A stretch of 64,000 bases of DNA from Galerina marginata (lineage: Eukaryota > Basidiomycota > Agaricomycetes > Agaricales > Galerinaceae): positions 620,001 to 684,000 of the forward strand of contig JAECYW010000002.1 of assembly GCA_023014335.1 (NCBI GenBank), in the 5' to 3' direction. Below the pieces are notes generated by a model, which had not been told where the DNA came from, searched no databases, and was given only the letters and a program-made list of their open reading frames with translations. A program made the position numbers and the translations under genes. Below are positions 47,284 to 58,086 of the stretch, one piece after another (the stretch's first letter is position 1; every line of letters begins with the position of its first letter).

Positions 47284-48994
47284 ATGGCTAATTCAAAGTA
47301 CGCCTCGCCGTCGCACTATTGCACTACCAAAGCCTCTAGATATCGCGTTATCGGCTTCATCGTCCTCGGTTTCATCATCTTGGGCTCGCTATGGCGTTAT
47401 CAGGGCGTGTTCGATAGCTCTCGGCGCGTTTTGCTTGGCGAGCATGTCCTCGCCAGCGATCCACTGGAAAGTGTCCCTCTGGCGCACAAGAACATCGCTG
47501 TAGCTTCGACGTTTGGGTTCCATTTTGACGTTTACATGACAGTGGCTTGGACGCTCCAGCGGGTGATGAAGGGCGAGGGCAATGTTCATGTTTACGGACC
47601 CCAACCATTTTATTACGACTTTGGGCGCATCGTGGATGAATACGGTCTATTTAATGGCACGGTGAAAGACGACAAGGAGCTAATGAGCGATATCCTTGTT
47701 GACGGCGATGGTGCAATTGACCTGTTGATATTGGGAACATGCGAAATCGAGTGCGTCATTTCTCTCCTCGCCGTAAATGCCTTGACGATTCATCTCGCCA
47801 TCTTCCTCCAGCCTACGATGGTTGAGCGAGGGGTTACTAAAAGCATGGGATGCACGGGACGTGGCACACAAGTTCAAAGTCGTATGTATCGTCCATGACG
47901 CGACGGACCAGCTCTGGCAAGTCAATATCCCAGACTGGTCTCGAAGAAACTCTATTCGCATCCTCCCAATTTCGCAACAGTACGTTTATGCCGCATTTTA
48001 TTTATCTTTTCTCCTTAACGTTTTTGTCGTGCAGTGTCGGCAAGGCTTTCCGTACACTATTTGAGGATCGCGCCCGCACTTCTGATCCAGATCTCAAGTC
48101 CGCTGGTCTCGAATATATTCCGATTGACGCTCATATTCCGATATTAAACATTCAAAATCTGCCAGAACTCGCTCCAAATCGCGTCCTATCCAACGCCGTT
48201 ATCCAGGGGAGTTTTGATAGCTCTCGACGTGATTACTCGAGGATATTTAATGAACTCATCGAGTCACTTCGTGGTGCGCATATATTATAACCTCGACTCG
48301 TATTCAAATGCTCATCCTGCCATCACAGCTGATCCAGCGTCGTGGGGGTACACCCCAATGGAAGACAGTCGATCCTACGTACCAGACACAAACCTTGAAC
48401 ATCCGCCATTCAGACTACATCTAGTTGGCAATGGAAACATTGACATTCCCGACGAGCTCAAGAACCTCATCGTCTTGCATACAGGGCTGAATTATACTGA
48501 ATATTACTACCTTATGGGCAGCATGGATGTATGCATACCCGCCTTCCATAGCGCGCTAGACAGAAATTTCAAGGTGCAAGCAAGCTCTACGATCGCGATG
48601 TGCATGGAAGTCGACGTGAGTCTGTTTGCTAGATTTCTCTTTACACAAGTGTCATAGTTATTGAACGTATTACCAGCTTCCGATATTGGGTTTACACCAA
48701 CTGCGTGAAGCGTACACCCATATCGACGACGACAGAATTACCATCACCCGTCCGGCGGTCATGAGCGAAGTCGACGCGCTTAAGGCTTTCCGCACGGGAG
48801 ACACGTCAAGTTTTTTGGCAAGCGACCCATCGCACTCGGGTATTACGCTGGGATCTCATCCTGGTACGCGTAAAGCAGTAGAAAAAATGATGCAGGATGG
48901 ATGGATTCGCTCGAAGGAAGGAATTGAGGCTTGTAAACAAAACACTTTGGCGGCGAACGAGATGGTCATTAAGAGGATTCTACGGGACATTTAA
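47284..48994 (+). CDS. Type II membrane glycosyltransferase-like protein, copy B
   Basis: Five exons (47284-47750, 47812-47979, 48035-48273, 48329-48615, 48677-48994) give 492 aa. Exon number and phases equal those of copy A at 11.5-13.3 kb, and exon 4 is 287 bp in both. The ATG at 47284 is followed by one membrane helix (about residues 21-37, VIGFIVLGFIILGSLW). Conserved luminal blocks are WDARDVAHKF, NAVIQGSFDSSRRDYSR, PPFRLHLVGNG, VLHTGLNYTEYYYLMG and VMSEVDALKAFRTG. The GNG...GLNYTEYYxLMGSMDVCIPAF stretch again recalls a GT-B C-terminal lobe. All exons are open, so it looks functional. The sugar donor and acceptor are unknown. Confidence 0.76.
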
Positions 48995-49296
48995 CGACCT
49001 TACGTACTGCATCAATGGACTTGTATATTAGTTTTTGGGGTTTAGGACAGCATCCCGACCTTGCACGATGAGAGATGAAAGCAGGATTCTTTCGGTGCGC
49101 GGTCGGCCTCGTTGATCGGGAAATCATGTGACTGGAGCCCACTTTCCCAAAATAGGGACTTGGGTGAACGACCAACGAAGCTGCGGTTCCTCACGACGAC
49201 TGTCCCCACACTCTCAACCCACGGCGATAGTGCTGGCTGCTGTTCGATATAAGGCAAGAGTGGGCAACAAACGCTCTTTCTTTTGTTTCCTTTGCC

Positions 49297-50199
49297 ATGT
49301 TCGAGGCAATTACTCTGGGCAACATCAGGCAGGATAGCGAGCTGGCCAATGGAACGGACGACGCGACTGGGCTGCTGAACTTTCCTCCTGAGATTCTGCT
49401 TCATATCCGTGCGTGTCTTTGTTTTCCTTGCCTAGAACGAAGGGAATAACTCTCGCCTTTGGTTTTTAGTCTCCTACTTGGATCTTCCGGACTTGGCTAT
49501 AGTCGCGCAGGTCGCGCCGTCCTTGGTACCGCTCACCGACGATCCCGTACTGCATACCCAACGCCTGCGAATCGTGTCGCCGTCGAGGGTAAACCATAAT
49601 CTGTTTGCGAAGGGTCCACAGGGACATTTATTACGTCCAACTGTTGGAGACCTCGTTCAACGGGGTGTGATTAGGGGCTTGGCCATTGAGAGACGGTGGA
49701 GGATGGGCGCTTATTTCTACTCGTTAAATGTACGTCCCAAAATCCTCTCTCATGCGAGTTGGCATATTTTTAAGAGCTAACTCAACTTGGCGTACAGTCT
49801 ATAATCCAGTACGATAACAGCAGAACGCTGCACCGCCGACACGCCTCGCACGTTCTCTCTGTGCAGCTCCAAAGGCGGACTAGCAAAGAGTCGCAGGTTC
49901 CCACGAGCTCGCTGCGGACGCTCTATTCATGCCACGTCCTACCCGATGTCGAGTCTTCCTCCCTGAACTTCGCGCGGTCTCTGCTGCCCGTCGTGCGCAA
50001 GCTCAAGTGGTCCATCCAGAAAGACAAGCTCGCCAAAGTGTTCAAATACAGCGGAATGCGCCTTGGAGTTGGACCGTGGTTGGACAGTGGAAACGGGAGC
50101 GGAAGGAGGGTGTTATTGGAGAATGAGAAGCTCAGGTTGGCATTGTGCCCAGATATCAGGCAGAGGCTTGGTTTTTTCGAGAGGCAGGGCAGGAGCTGA
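49297..50199 (+). CDS. F-box domain protein
   Basis: Three exons (49297-49408, 49470-49729, 49798-50199) give 257 aa in phase. The F-box lies at residues about 27-70: LLNFPPEILLHILSYLDLPD, then LAIVAQVAPSLVPLTDDPVLH. The ILSYLDLP stretch is assembled across intron 1, which supports the splice. The remaining 180 residues are basic and show no LRR or WD40 pattern. Such proteins usually link a substrate to the SCF E3 ubiquitin ligase through Skp1; the target is unknown. This F-box is nearer the canonical type than the other two F-box-like genes in the window. Confidence 0.85.
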
Positions 50200-50510
50200 G
50201 GTTTTCAGAATCCGGTATTACTGTATTTCTCTGTCGGCCTGTTTAACAGCTCGGACTTCCACTGTTCCACGATTTTTATTGACGTGTATTGTTGTATTGA
50301 ACGTGTATGGCCATTATGTACCTAGAAAGTTGATTGTATAGTACGTTGTAGGTGCTATTTCTATGATGACATTGGCAAAATTGTCTTCTAAGAAATGAAT
50401 ACAGCTTTCAGATGTAATAAGCAGCTCTACATAACAGTCTCTCCCTTCGATACGCAGTCATCCCGTCTTCTGGTAACACGCGATCACGTGTGGTACACGA
50501 CAATTAATAG

Positions 50511-50691
50511 CACTACTGAGGTCGGAGACTTTTGCCGGCGGTCAAAAGGGTGAGTCACGTCGCTTAGATTTTGCTTTGGCAATTTGCTCTGACAATTGAG
50601 GGGCACATGGGACGGCAAAATGACAGGTCAAAAGTCAAGCGACGTGCCCAGGCATTTTGACTTTCGTCAAAATAATCTGACCCCAGTAGTG
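50511..50691. mobile_element. MITE with CACTA-type ends, 181 bp
   Basis: The element begins CACTACTGAGGTCGGA and ends with the near reverse complement (TCTGACCCCAGTAGTG). TAG flanks both sides (50508-50510 and 50692-50694) as a 3-bp target duplication. CACTA termini plus a 3-bp duplication are hallmarks of CACTA (CMC/EnSpm) DNA transposons. The terminal inverted repeats extend about 63 bp; I count 45 of 63 matching positions, including a perfect CACGTCGCTT/AAGCGACGTG pair. There is no open frame, so it is non-autonomous and depends on a transposase elsewhere. Confidence 0.82.
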
Positions 50692-51066
50692 TAGATATTA
50701 GATCATCTTAGGATCGTACTGTATCACTCAAAAATACAATTAACCCAATACCAAAATAAGTCACCAAATAGCCCGACTCAAATAGCCCACTATGTTATGA
50801 TACTTAGTGAAGACAACAGCACGAAAAGTATGAAATGAAGGTCATGATTTGCGAAAGGCGAAAGAGCGTAATTCACCGCAATAACAGCTGTAAGAAATAA
50901 AAGAGGATAAGTCAAAAACTTTTTTGACATACTTATGTAGAGTATCGTGAGCATAAAGAGGGCGCCGTTTATGAATGACCGTTCTTCGTGTTTGTGTTCA
51001 TCGGTCTGACATTGACAAGGGGCACGATTGCATGAGGACCAGAACTCAGGCTGGAGAGCGGGTGGG

Positions 51067-53821
51067 TTATGCCTCGTCTAACTCGGGCAAGTGTACCCCA
51101 CCAAGCCAAGCAAGGATAACCTCGACGCGCGGACCGTGCAGTGGGATATTGATAGGAACAGGCTTCTTCTTCCCGCCACTGGCTGCTTTATCCGCCGCCG
51201 CCTTTTCGGCCCGCTCACGTTGGCGCTTGGCCACAGGGGCAAGCAAGATGCGCGCACAATCCAGCGCAATTGCCGCGTCCGGGCGCGTGGAAAAGGGAGA
51301 CGGTGGTGGAGAGGGTTCTTCCTGTTCCGTATGTCCATTGGCTTGATTGACATCCGATGCAGACCCAGAGGCAGACGAACTCCCTATCGAACTGACAGGC
51401 TGAGTGGAAGATGACGAGGCGGAGAAAGTGCCCGCGCTGCACATGCTGTTCTGCCGAGTCGAAGACGAAGACGACCCGCCAACCTGTTGCTCGTCCTCGT
51501 ATGAATCAGATCTCTGGACCACCGACGACCGGGAGGGCTGCGTGACAAGCGGGCCTTCGATTGTGAGTCGGTGTTTGCCCCTCTGTGCGGAAAGAGAGTG
51601 CGGGCTGATGCCGTTCCTCCAACCCCCCGCCAATCGTTCCAGAACTTCGACGAATTCAGCCTGAGCCATCGACCGAGGTGGGAGGAAGATGGGGTACCCT
51701 TCGAGTCCATCCACGATGGAGGCGGTGCGGATGAACATAGGGAGGATGTTGGTGAAGTCTGCCAGCATCAGTTCGCAGATAAGCACGCTAAAGTGCGACT
51801 CGACCAGCAGGGGGTGATAAGTCGTGAAGACGGCAGGCGCATCTGAGATTGGGGGTGGTTGGCCGCCGTGATTCCCCGGCCGGATAGATTCAGACAGCAG
51901 AAAAGCGTATTCGGTCTGGAAAGCGATGTCGCCGTCCGGGATGGCATTGGGCGATTCTAGGGAATCGAAGTGGGAGAGAAACTTTTCGTGATCACGCAGG
52001 CTTTTCTCCAACAATCGTGTTACGAGGTCCCTAAATGATTTCTCCCCAAGAACTTTGGCATATGCCTGGAGCTTCGCGCCATCGCGCTTTCCCAAGGGAC
52101 CGTCGGGATTGCCGATTTCAACGCCGCCATATTTGCCGTTCTCAATGTAGCACAATCTGAGCTCGGCGCCATCCACAGAGGGTGTTTTGCGAATGCCCTC
52201 CAGCTTGAGCACAGCGGCCTCGATCAAGTGGATGCTCTGTTGAAGATGTGCAGCGCCGCGGAGGAACAACAGTTGCGGCTCGATAGGTTCGGGAGCTTCT
52301 TCTAAAACGGAGGGATGTTTTAGAAGCGGCTCCCCGTCGGACCCGTCGACCCCATCCATCGCGCTGGTGCCGTCAGGAGGAGCCTGGCCATTCGTGTGGT
52401 TCGCCGATTTGCCTTTCCGACGTTTGCCATGCTTGTTGGTCCGTGATTCGCTCTGAGAGTCGTTGTTGTGATGAGCCATTTTCGCTTTCCGGACGGCTCT
52501 AGCTTCTTTCAGTGCATAAGTGAAGTCCTTGGTGGCTTGTGTAAATTCATCTCTAAAGCAATGAACAATTCCACGCGTTCGGTAGTATTCAAGACGCTGG
52601 GGGTAAGCCGCGATCAGTTCGTCCAGGACATTAGTAGTCGTTGACTCGGCCAGTTGTCTGACAATAAGTGGACGTTAAAGAAGGATGGAAAAGAATACTG
52701 AAAGCATACCGAGAGGGGATTTTTTCGTGAAAGAAATGAACGTATTTGGCGTCAGCGTCATTTGGATCTGTGCAAAACGTTCAGAGAGTTCGGTATCAAA
52801 TGGTAGGCGTATATTACTCACCAACTTTAAGTACGCGTTCCGCAACATCGTCAAAGACACTTCCTCCCTGCATTACCATCACACTGGATGCAATTTCGTC
52901 AGCCTTATAGGCCTGGGCTAATTTCTGCACAGAAAGCGCTCGTAATCGATGGATGCGCATAGCGGACATAGCCACATTTCTGCCACCCCCACTGTTATTC
53001 CCCAGTGGATTCAGACCAAGTGACTGAGCAGTAGCCCATGGACTTCCACTGAAGGCAGAGCCTGACCTCATAGAGCCTAATTCTGCGGCAGATAGGCCGG
53101 AAGAAGCCCGGACCGAGAGTTCAGCAGCTTCGTCTATAAGTCGGCGTATATTTCTGACAGAACGGAAAACACCAGGGTCGATCGGAGGTGGGGTTGCTTT
53201 GCCAGGCTTTGGAGGCGGGAACGGAGGGGGTAAAGGCATTGAAGCGTATGTGTTACGCGGAGAGTCGGGAGGAGAGAAATCACCGAAGCCATGGAGGCTA
53301 CGGTCCCGCTGCTTGGTGGAGGAAGCACTGGATGGTGGTAGCAGGGGAGGAAGACGAGCCTCCGGTCCAGTGAGAGTACCAGGATCTAGGTTGAGAGTTA
53401 ATAGAGAATCAAGGAGTTCAACTGGGAGTTGCAGCCATGGTCCCTAGAGAAGGTTGAGCTTGATCACAGGAAACCCGTTTCAAAAATGTACACATACGTG
53501 GTAGGAACTTATATAGCGCCAGTGCTTGTTTCGGCTGATGCAAAGAACGGGTGGGCGTCCCTCCATATCCGCATCATCTTTGGCGCTGGAGGCGGCAGAC
53601 GCGTCCTTGGCTTTCGCGGATTTCTTGGATTTCTTTTTCTTCTTTTTCTTGTGCGTGGTGGTGGCAGACACCTCGGGGGTTTCTTCGACTTCGACACAAG
53701 TGGGTGACGTCCGTCCGGATCGTGTAAGAGGTGTCGATAGCTCTGAAACGGTGGTAGTAACAGTATCAGTGCCTTCAGGAGACGAAGGTATGTCCGTAGT
53801 AGGAGACAGCGGTGTCAACAT
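51067..53821 (-). CDS. Conserved fungal TPR-like protein
   Basis: Four exons (53498-53821, 52822-53443, 52710-52767, 51067-52657) give 864 aa with consistent phases. The start is the ATG at 53819-53821 (MLTPLSPTTDIPS). Residues about 60-70 are a lysine run (HKKKKKKKSKKSAKAKD). The helical middle includes LRALSVQKLAQAYKADEIAS and the TPR-like pair YYRTRGIVHCFRDEFTQATK plus DFTYALKEARAVR. The second half has conserved acidic and aromatic blocks and a Ser-rich insert (about residues 680-760), ending with VEVILAWLGGVHLPELDEA. I recognise it as a type of conserved fungal hypothetical protein but cannot name a function. A scaffold role through TPR contacts is plausible. Confidence 0.78.
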
Positions 53822-54241
53822 AGTCGGAAATTAAACAGTCAAACTGTTTCTGTTATAGCAAGAATTATGGTGACCAAGAAAGATGAAAGCCAAGCTCTGC
53901 AGCTCGCTGTTCAACTTGAACGAACAGTTGACGGAAAGAGAAATTTGTGAGGACGATCATATTTTCTCACGGAAATGATACAGGGCTTGAATGTGATTTC
54001 AACGTCAACGCGTCAACGTTAACTTGAACTTCAACCAGACCAGTCAAAGCCTGCAATTGCCAGTGCGAAACCTTTATCCATTACCTTCACCCAATGGCAA
54101 CTTTGTGAAGAATATAGTGGATCTGTACACCATGTTTGTCCACTGTTGCGAGCCGTGATAAACCTGGAATATCCATGTCTGGCCGCCGCGCCAGTGATGG
54201 CAATCAGTATATCGCACTTTAAATCCGCCCGAAAGGCAAGA

Positions 54242-54247
54242 TATAAA
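54242..54247 (+). promoter_or_regulatory. TATA box of the GMC oxidoreductase gene
   Basis: TATAAA lies only 30-35 bases upstream of the first ATG at 54277. Transcription could start close to or even beyond that ATG, so translation may instead begin at the in-frame ATG two codons later (54283). Confidence 0.55.
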
Positions 54248-54276
54248 CCGAAGTTCTTCATTTTCTGAGGTACCAC

Positions 54277-56546
54277 ATGAATATGCTTCGCTTCCTCCAA
54301 CGCATCCTCCCCCTGGTCTCTTTATCCGGTTCAGTTTGGGCTGGAATCATCTCTCAAGCTACTGACCTTCCTGGGTTTGAATACGATTTTGTCATTGTTG
54401 GAGGTGAGGAAAACGTCAGTTCGAATTCGGAGAGTTCTGACCAGTCTTTTTTAGGTGGTACCGCGGGTAATGTCATAGCGAATCGTCTCACCGAGAACCC
54501 AAAAGTTTCTGTTCTTGTGTTAGAAGCCGGCGGCTCGTGAGCAAATCTGCCTGCTTCTCATGCAGGACCTCACAGTATCATATTATTATTAGGAACGAAG
54601 GTGTATTGCAAATATCTGTTCCTCTCTTCTGTACGCGCGTGACTCCCAAGACACCCTACGACTGGAACTTCACCACGGTCCCTCAAGATGGGCTACTGGG
54701 TCGATCCATACCTTATCCAAGGGGACATGTCCTTGGAGGAAGTAGCTCTGTTAGTAAGTGACGATAGGCTCCAATTGCTTATGTCGATGTTACTTATTGC
54801 TTCCATTGTTCCGCAGATTTCATGGGTTACACGCGCGGAACCTCGGAGGATTACAACCGTTATGCTCGAATTTCGGGAGACCCAGGATGGGGATGGGACC
54901 ACCTACAATCGTATTTCCGAAGGGTCAGTCCGATTTGCTTTTTCCTACCCAAGTAAGTATTTAACTAAGGTGTGTATTTGTGAAGAATGAAAAATGGACG
55001 CCACCCTCCGACGGACATGATACCACTGGTCAATTCGACCCATCAGTTCATGGGTTTCATGGAATCAACTCCGTCAGCCTGCCCGGCTTTCCTGAAACCA
55101 TCGATTCTCGCGTGATACAAACAACCGCGGAGCTCGCCACAGAGTTTCCTTTCAATATCGATACAAATTCCGGGCACCATCTAGGCATCGGTAAGAACAC
55201 TAGCTATTTCTCTCTTCCGTGCCGTGTTTGATTTGTCCGGTCAAGGTTGGACCCAATCGACCATAAACCATGGCGAAAGAAGCAGTTCAGCTACTTCCTA
55301 CTTGGCATCACAATTCATCCAACGACCAAACTTGCATATTCTGCTTCAGGCTCAAGTTTCACGGGTTTTGGGCACAGGAAGCATACACGGCAAACCCGCA
55401 TTCAAGAGTGTAGAATTTGCAGCAGGAGTAGGAGGCCCTTTGATGAAAGTGACTGCACACCGAGAAGTCATTCTGTCTGCTGGAAGCATTGGGACGCCTC
55501 ATATCCTCTTGAATTCCGGAATCGGTGATCCTGCAGTTCTGAGCCTGGCTGGAATCACGCCTATTGTGACACTTCCTTCTGTCGGCAAGAATCTCACGGA
55601 TCACCCGTCCGTTCAGAATCAATGGACAGTAAACTCAACCGAAACTTTTGAAAAGCTCGCAAGGAATGCTACCTACGCACAAGAACAGCTTGATATGTGG
55701 ACTGCCAACCGCACTGGATTGCTCGTTGACGGAATTTTCAACAACCTCGGCTGGTTTCGACTCGACAAGAACGCGTCTATTTTTCAAAAATACCAGGACC
55801 CTGCAGCTGGGCCGCAGACGGGCCATTTTGAATTTGTTTTCGCTGTATGTCTTTCCTGTCTACGATTGAAATCACAGAGACTAAACAGTTTCCTGACTTG
55901 TACTTTATTATAGAATGGAGTCATACGTCCGCCAATTCCAACATCTGGGAATTTCCTTACTGTCGCAACTGTGGTTATGACGCCAACGTCGCGTAAGTTC
56001 ATAAATTGCTCTCTGTATTTAACAACAAGTGTGTTGAGCTGTTTAATTGCAGGTGGATCCGTTACAATTAATTCGAGCAACCCTTTCGACCCGCCTTTGA
56101 TAAACCCAAACATCCTTGCCTCTGAGTTTGATATGTTCGCAATGAGAGAGGCAATAAGGTCTGCTCGTCGGTTCATCTCTGCTCCTGCATGGTCAAACTA
56201 TACCATCGCCCGAGTGAGTAATGCAACTAGTGACGACGAACTGGACACGTTCATCAGGAGTAGCGCCGGGACGCTCTTCCATCCTGTCGGAACGGCAGGA
56301 ATGTCTCCTAAGGGTGCGGATTATGGTGTTGTTGACCCAGATTTGAGAGTGAAGAAGGTTGAAGGCTTGAGGATTGTCGACGCCTCAGTGATCGTACGTA
56401 GTTCCTTGCTCGGCTTCACGATCCAGGCGACTAATTTTTTTTAAAATTCTTCACAGCCCGAAGTCCCGGCTGCTCACACTCAGGCACCTACATACGTCTT
56501 TGCGGAGAGAGCTTCGGATTTGATCAAAGCTCTTTGGAACTTGTAG
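54277..56546 (+). CDS. Secreted GMC oxidoreductase, aryl-alcohol-oxidase-like
   Basis: Nine exons (54277-54403, 54455-54536, 54593-54753, 54817-54923, 54986-55190, 55246-55844, 55914-55992, 56053-56393, 56457-56546) give 596 aa, all phases exact. A signal peptide is evident (basic start, hydrophobic IlPLVSLSGSVWA). The FAD-binding Rossmann motif is VGGGTAGNVIANRL, formed across intron 1. GMC signature 1 is PRGHVLGGSSSVNFMGYTRG, signature 2 is ILSAGSIGTPHILLNSGIG, and the catalytic histidines are in LFHPVGTAGM and AAHTQAPTY. This is the arrangement of CAZy AA3_2 aryl-alcohol oxidases and related dehydrogenases. These oxidise benzylic alcohols while giving hydrogen peroxide to peroxidases during lignin decay. 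The sequence alone does not settle alcohol oxidase versus dehydrogenase. Confidence 0.93.
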
Positions 56547-56788
56547 CCAATTGATGTCTTGATGCTTAATTAGCAGTGTTTCCTCATTCCGAAATTGGCC
56601 TTATAAGTATTGCATTTCCGCTGGCAGTGTTCATCCTGAAAAGTCAAAGCGACATTATGGCCCACTTGTCCGGGTGGCAGCTGCCGTTGCCTCGTCATGG
56701 CCCTGGGTTTCGAGCAAAGCATTAGCCGCTGACCATATATGGCCCGTTGACCGGTGAACATCGCGCTTCGTCTTCAGCGTTACTCGAG

Positions 56789-56795
56789 TATAAAA
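56789..56795 (+). promoter_or_regulatory. TATA box
   Basis: TATAAAA lies 91-97 bases upstream of the ATG at 56886 of a small two-exon gene, supporting that short frame as a real gene. Confidence 0.5.
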
Positions 56796-56885
56796 TGGGT
56801 ATCTTAACCCACCTTCCTGTCCAACATCACCAGCCACTTGCCCGCCTCGCGAAGTCTGTCCTATAACCTTGCAATCAACTCACCA

Positions 56886-57161
56886 ATGCCACATAATCCA
56901 ACCGCTACTTCCACACCGTCGAGATATGAACCGCGGACTGTGCCACCACCCACCCCTGTAAACGAGGCCGACATACCCCCGGGTGTCCTCATCGATGAAG
57001 TGGTCAAATGTTTGGAGGACTTTGAACGACATGTTATGCAATTAACCGTTCAGTATGTTGTTCTTGTTATACCAGAATTTGTAGCAGTCAACCTGATTAT
57101 CGTTACCCTTAACAGAATTCAACGAGATTTCATTCGTTATAGGAAGGAAAACCCTCAGTGA
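56886..57161 (+). CDS. 70-aa unknown protein, two exons
   Basis: Two exons (56886-57052 and 57116-57161) joined by a 63-bp intron (GTATGT donor, AACAG acceptor) encode 70 residues. The first 30 are Pro/Thr/Ser-rich; then a helix-forming core follows (GVLIDEVVKCLEDFERHV, continuing after the intron as QIQRDFIRYRKENP). The whole second half could be one amphipathic helix or coiled coil, as in small subunits of larger complexes. No family was recognised. The TATA box and clean splice argue that it is real; without splicing, the frame would read through the intron as 91 residues. Confidence 0.6.
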   Translation: MPHNPTATSTPSRYEPRTVPPPTPVNEADIPPGVLIDEVVKCLEDFERHVMQLTVQYVVLVIPEFVAVNLIIVTLNRIQRDFIRYRKENPQ

Positions 57162-58086
57162 CCCGGTTGGACATGCCATTGTCGTCTTTCCTTTCATCAT
57201 CGGTTACAATCACCCTAGTATAATACCAGCACTTTGATCAAAGGATAAGAGGGATGGGAATATAAGTGTCCTTCAAGTTATTGTCTGAAGTAAAAATTTA
57301 ACCAAGAGATCGACATCAATTCAGCTCAAGTAGGCTCAAGTATTACCTAATGTCGTTTGAAAGCAACGCAACATATACCCCAGACCAACATAGAGGAGAG
57401 ACTCCGGGGAAGGCAAGAACCAAGTACAGGATAGGTTATGAAAGGTCAATCGTGACTAGTTGACTTAGAACAAAATTTTCAGATTCCAAGAGAAACGGAG
57501 TTGAAACGGAGCATACATATGGCATTGTAAGCGTTTCTCCTTGCGACGAAATTTCATGGCTGCTTTCACACCAGTTGACTAGAGAGAATATGGTAAGTCA
57601 AAGGACATCGAGGGCCGGGATTTCAGCGCCCAACCGGTACGAAAAATTTCCCCAGAGGCACAATAAACAAGTGTTCACTGGGAGGATAATGGTACAAATG
57701 GGGGTATGGTGTTAATCATCAGATTATCGGGCTGCGTGTCGAGGAATTCAGCATAGAGGATGGGGATGTTAAGGGATAGCGAGAAGGGCAGCTTCCCTCA
57801 TTTTCTACACGTGTATGGAAGGCAGCAAGGACCGGATCGGGATATACGTGTTCGTTGCTGATGACATTGTAATTAGGATGGCGTGTGGTAAAGACGAGGA
57901 AGTGCCTTGGTCCATATGTTATTACCTTTGCACCTCGCTGCGTGCATATGCACGTCCAGGCAGCGAAGCCGCGAGCATCCGGCCAAGATGTACTGTCCAA
58001 AGGATGAACGGATAAAACGAGATGTGATAGAAATTTCCTTACGTTTGGATATCGAGAAAAAAATAAACATTGAAAGAAAGAAAATA
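57162..58086. other. Intergenic between convergent genes
   Basis: About 925 bp with no supported gene. A 93-codon minus frame at 57719-58000 lacks an ATG start and any domain. Confidence 0.5.

Noticed and set aside
57719..58000. 93-codon minus-strand open frame
   Set aside because: It begins without ATG, contains no internal ATG near its start, and has no recognised motif.
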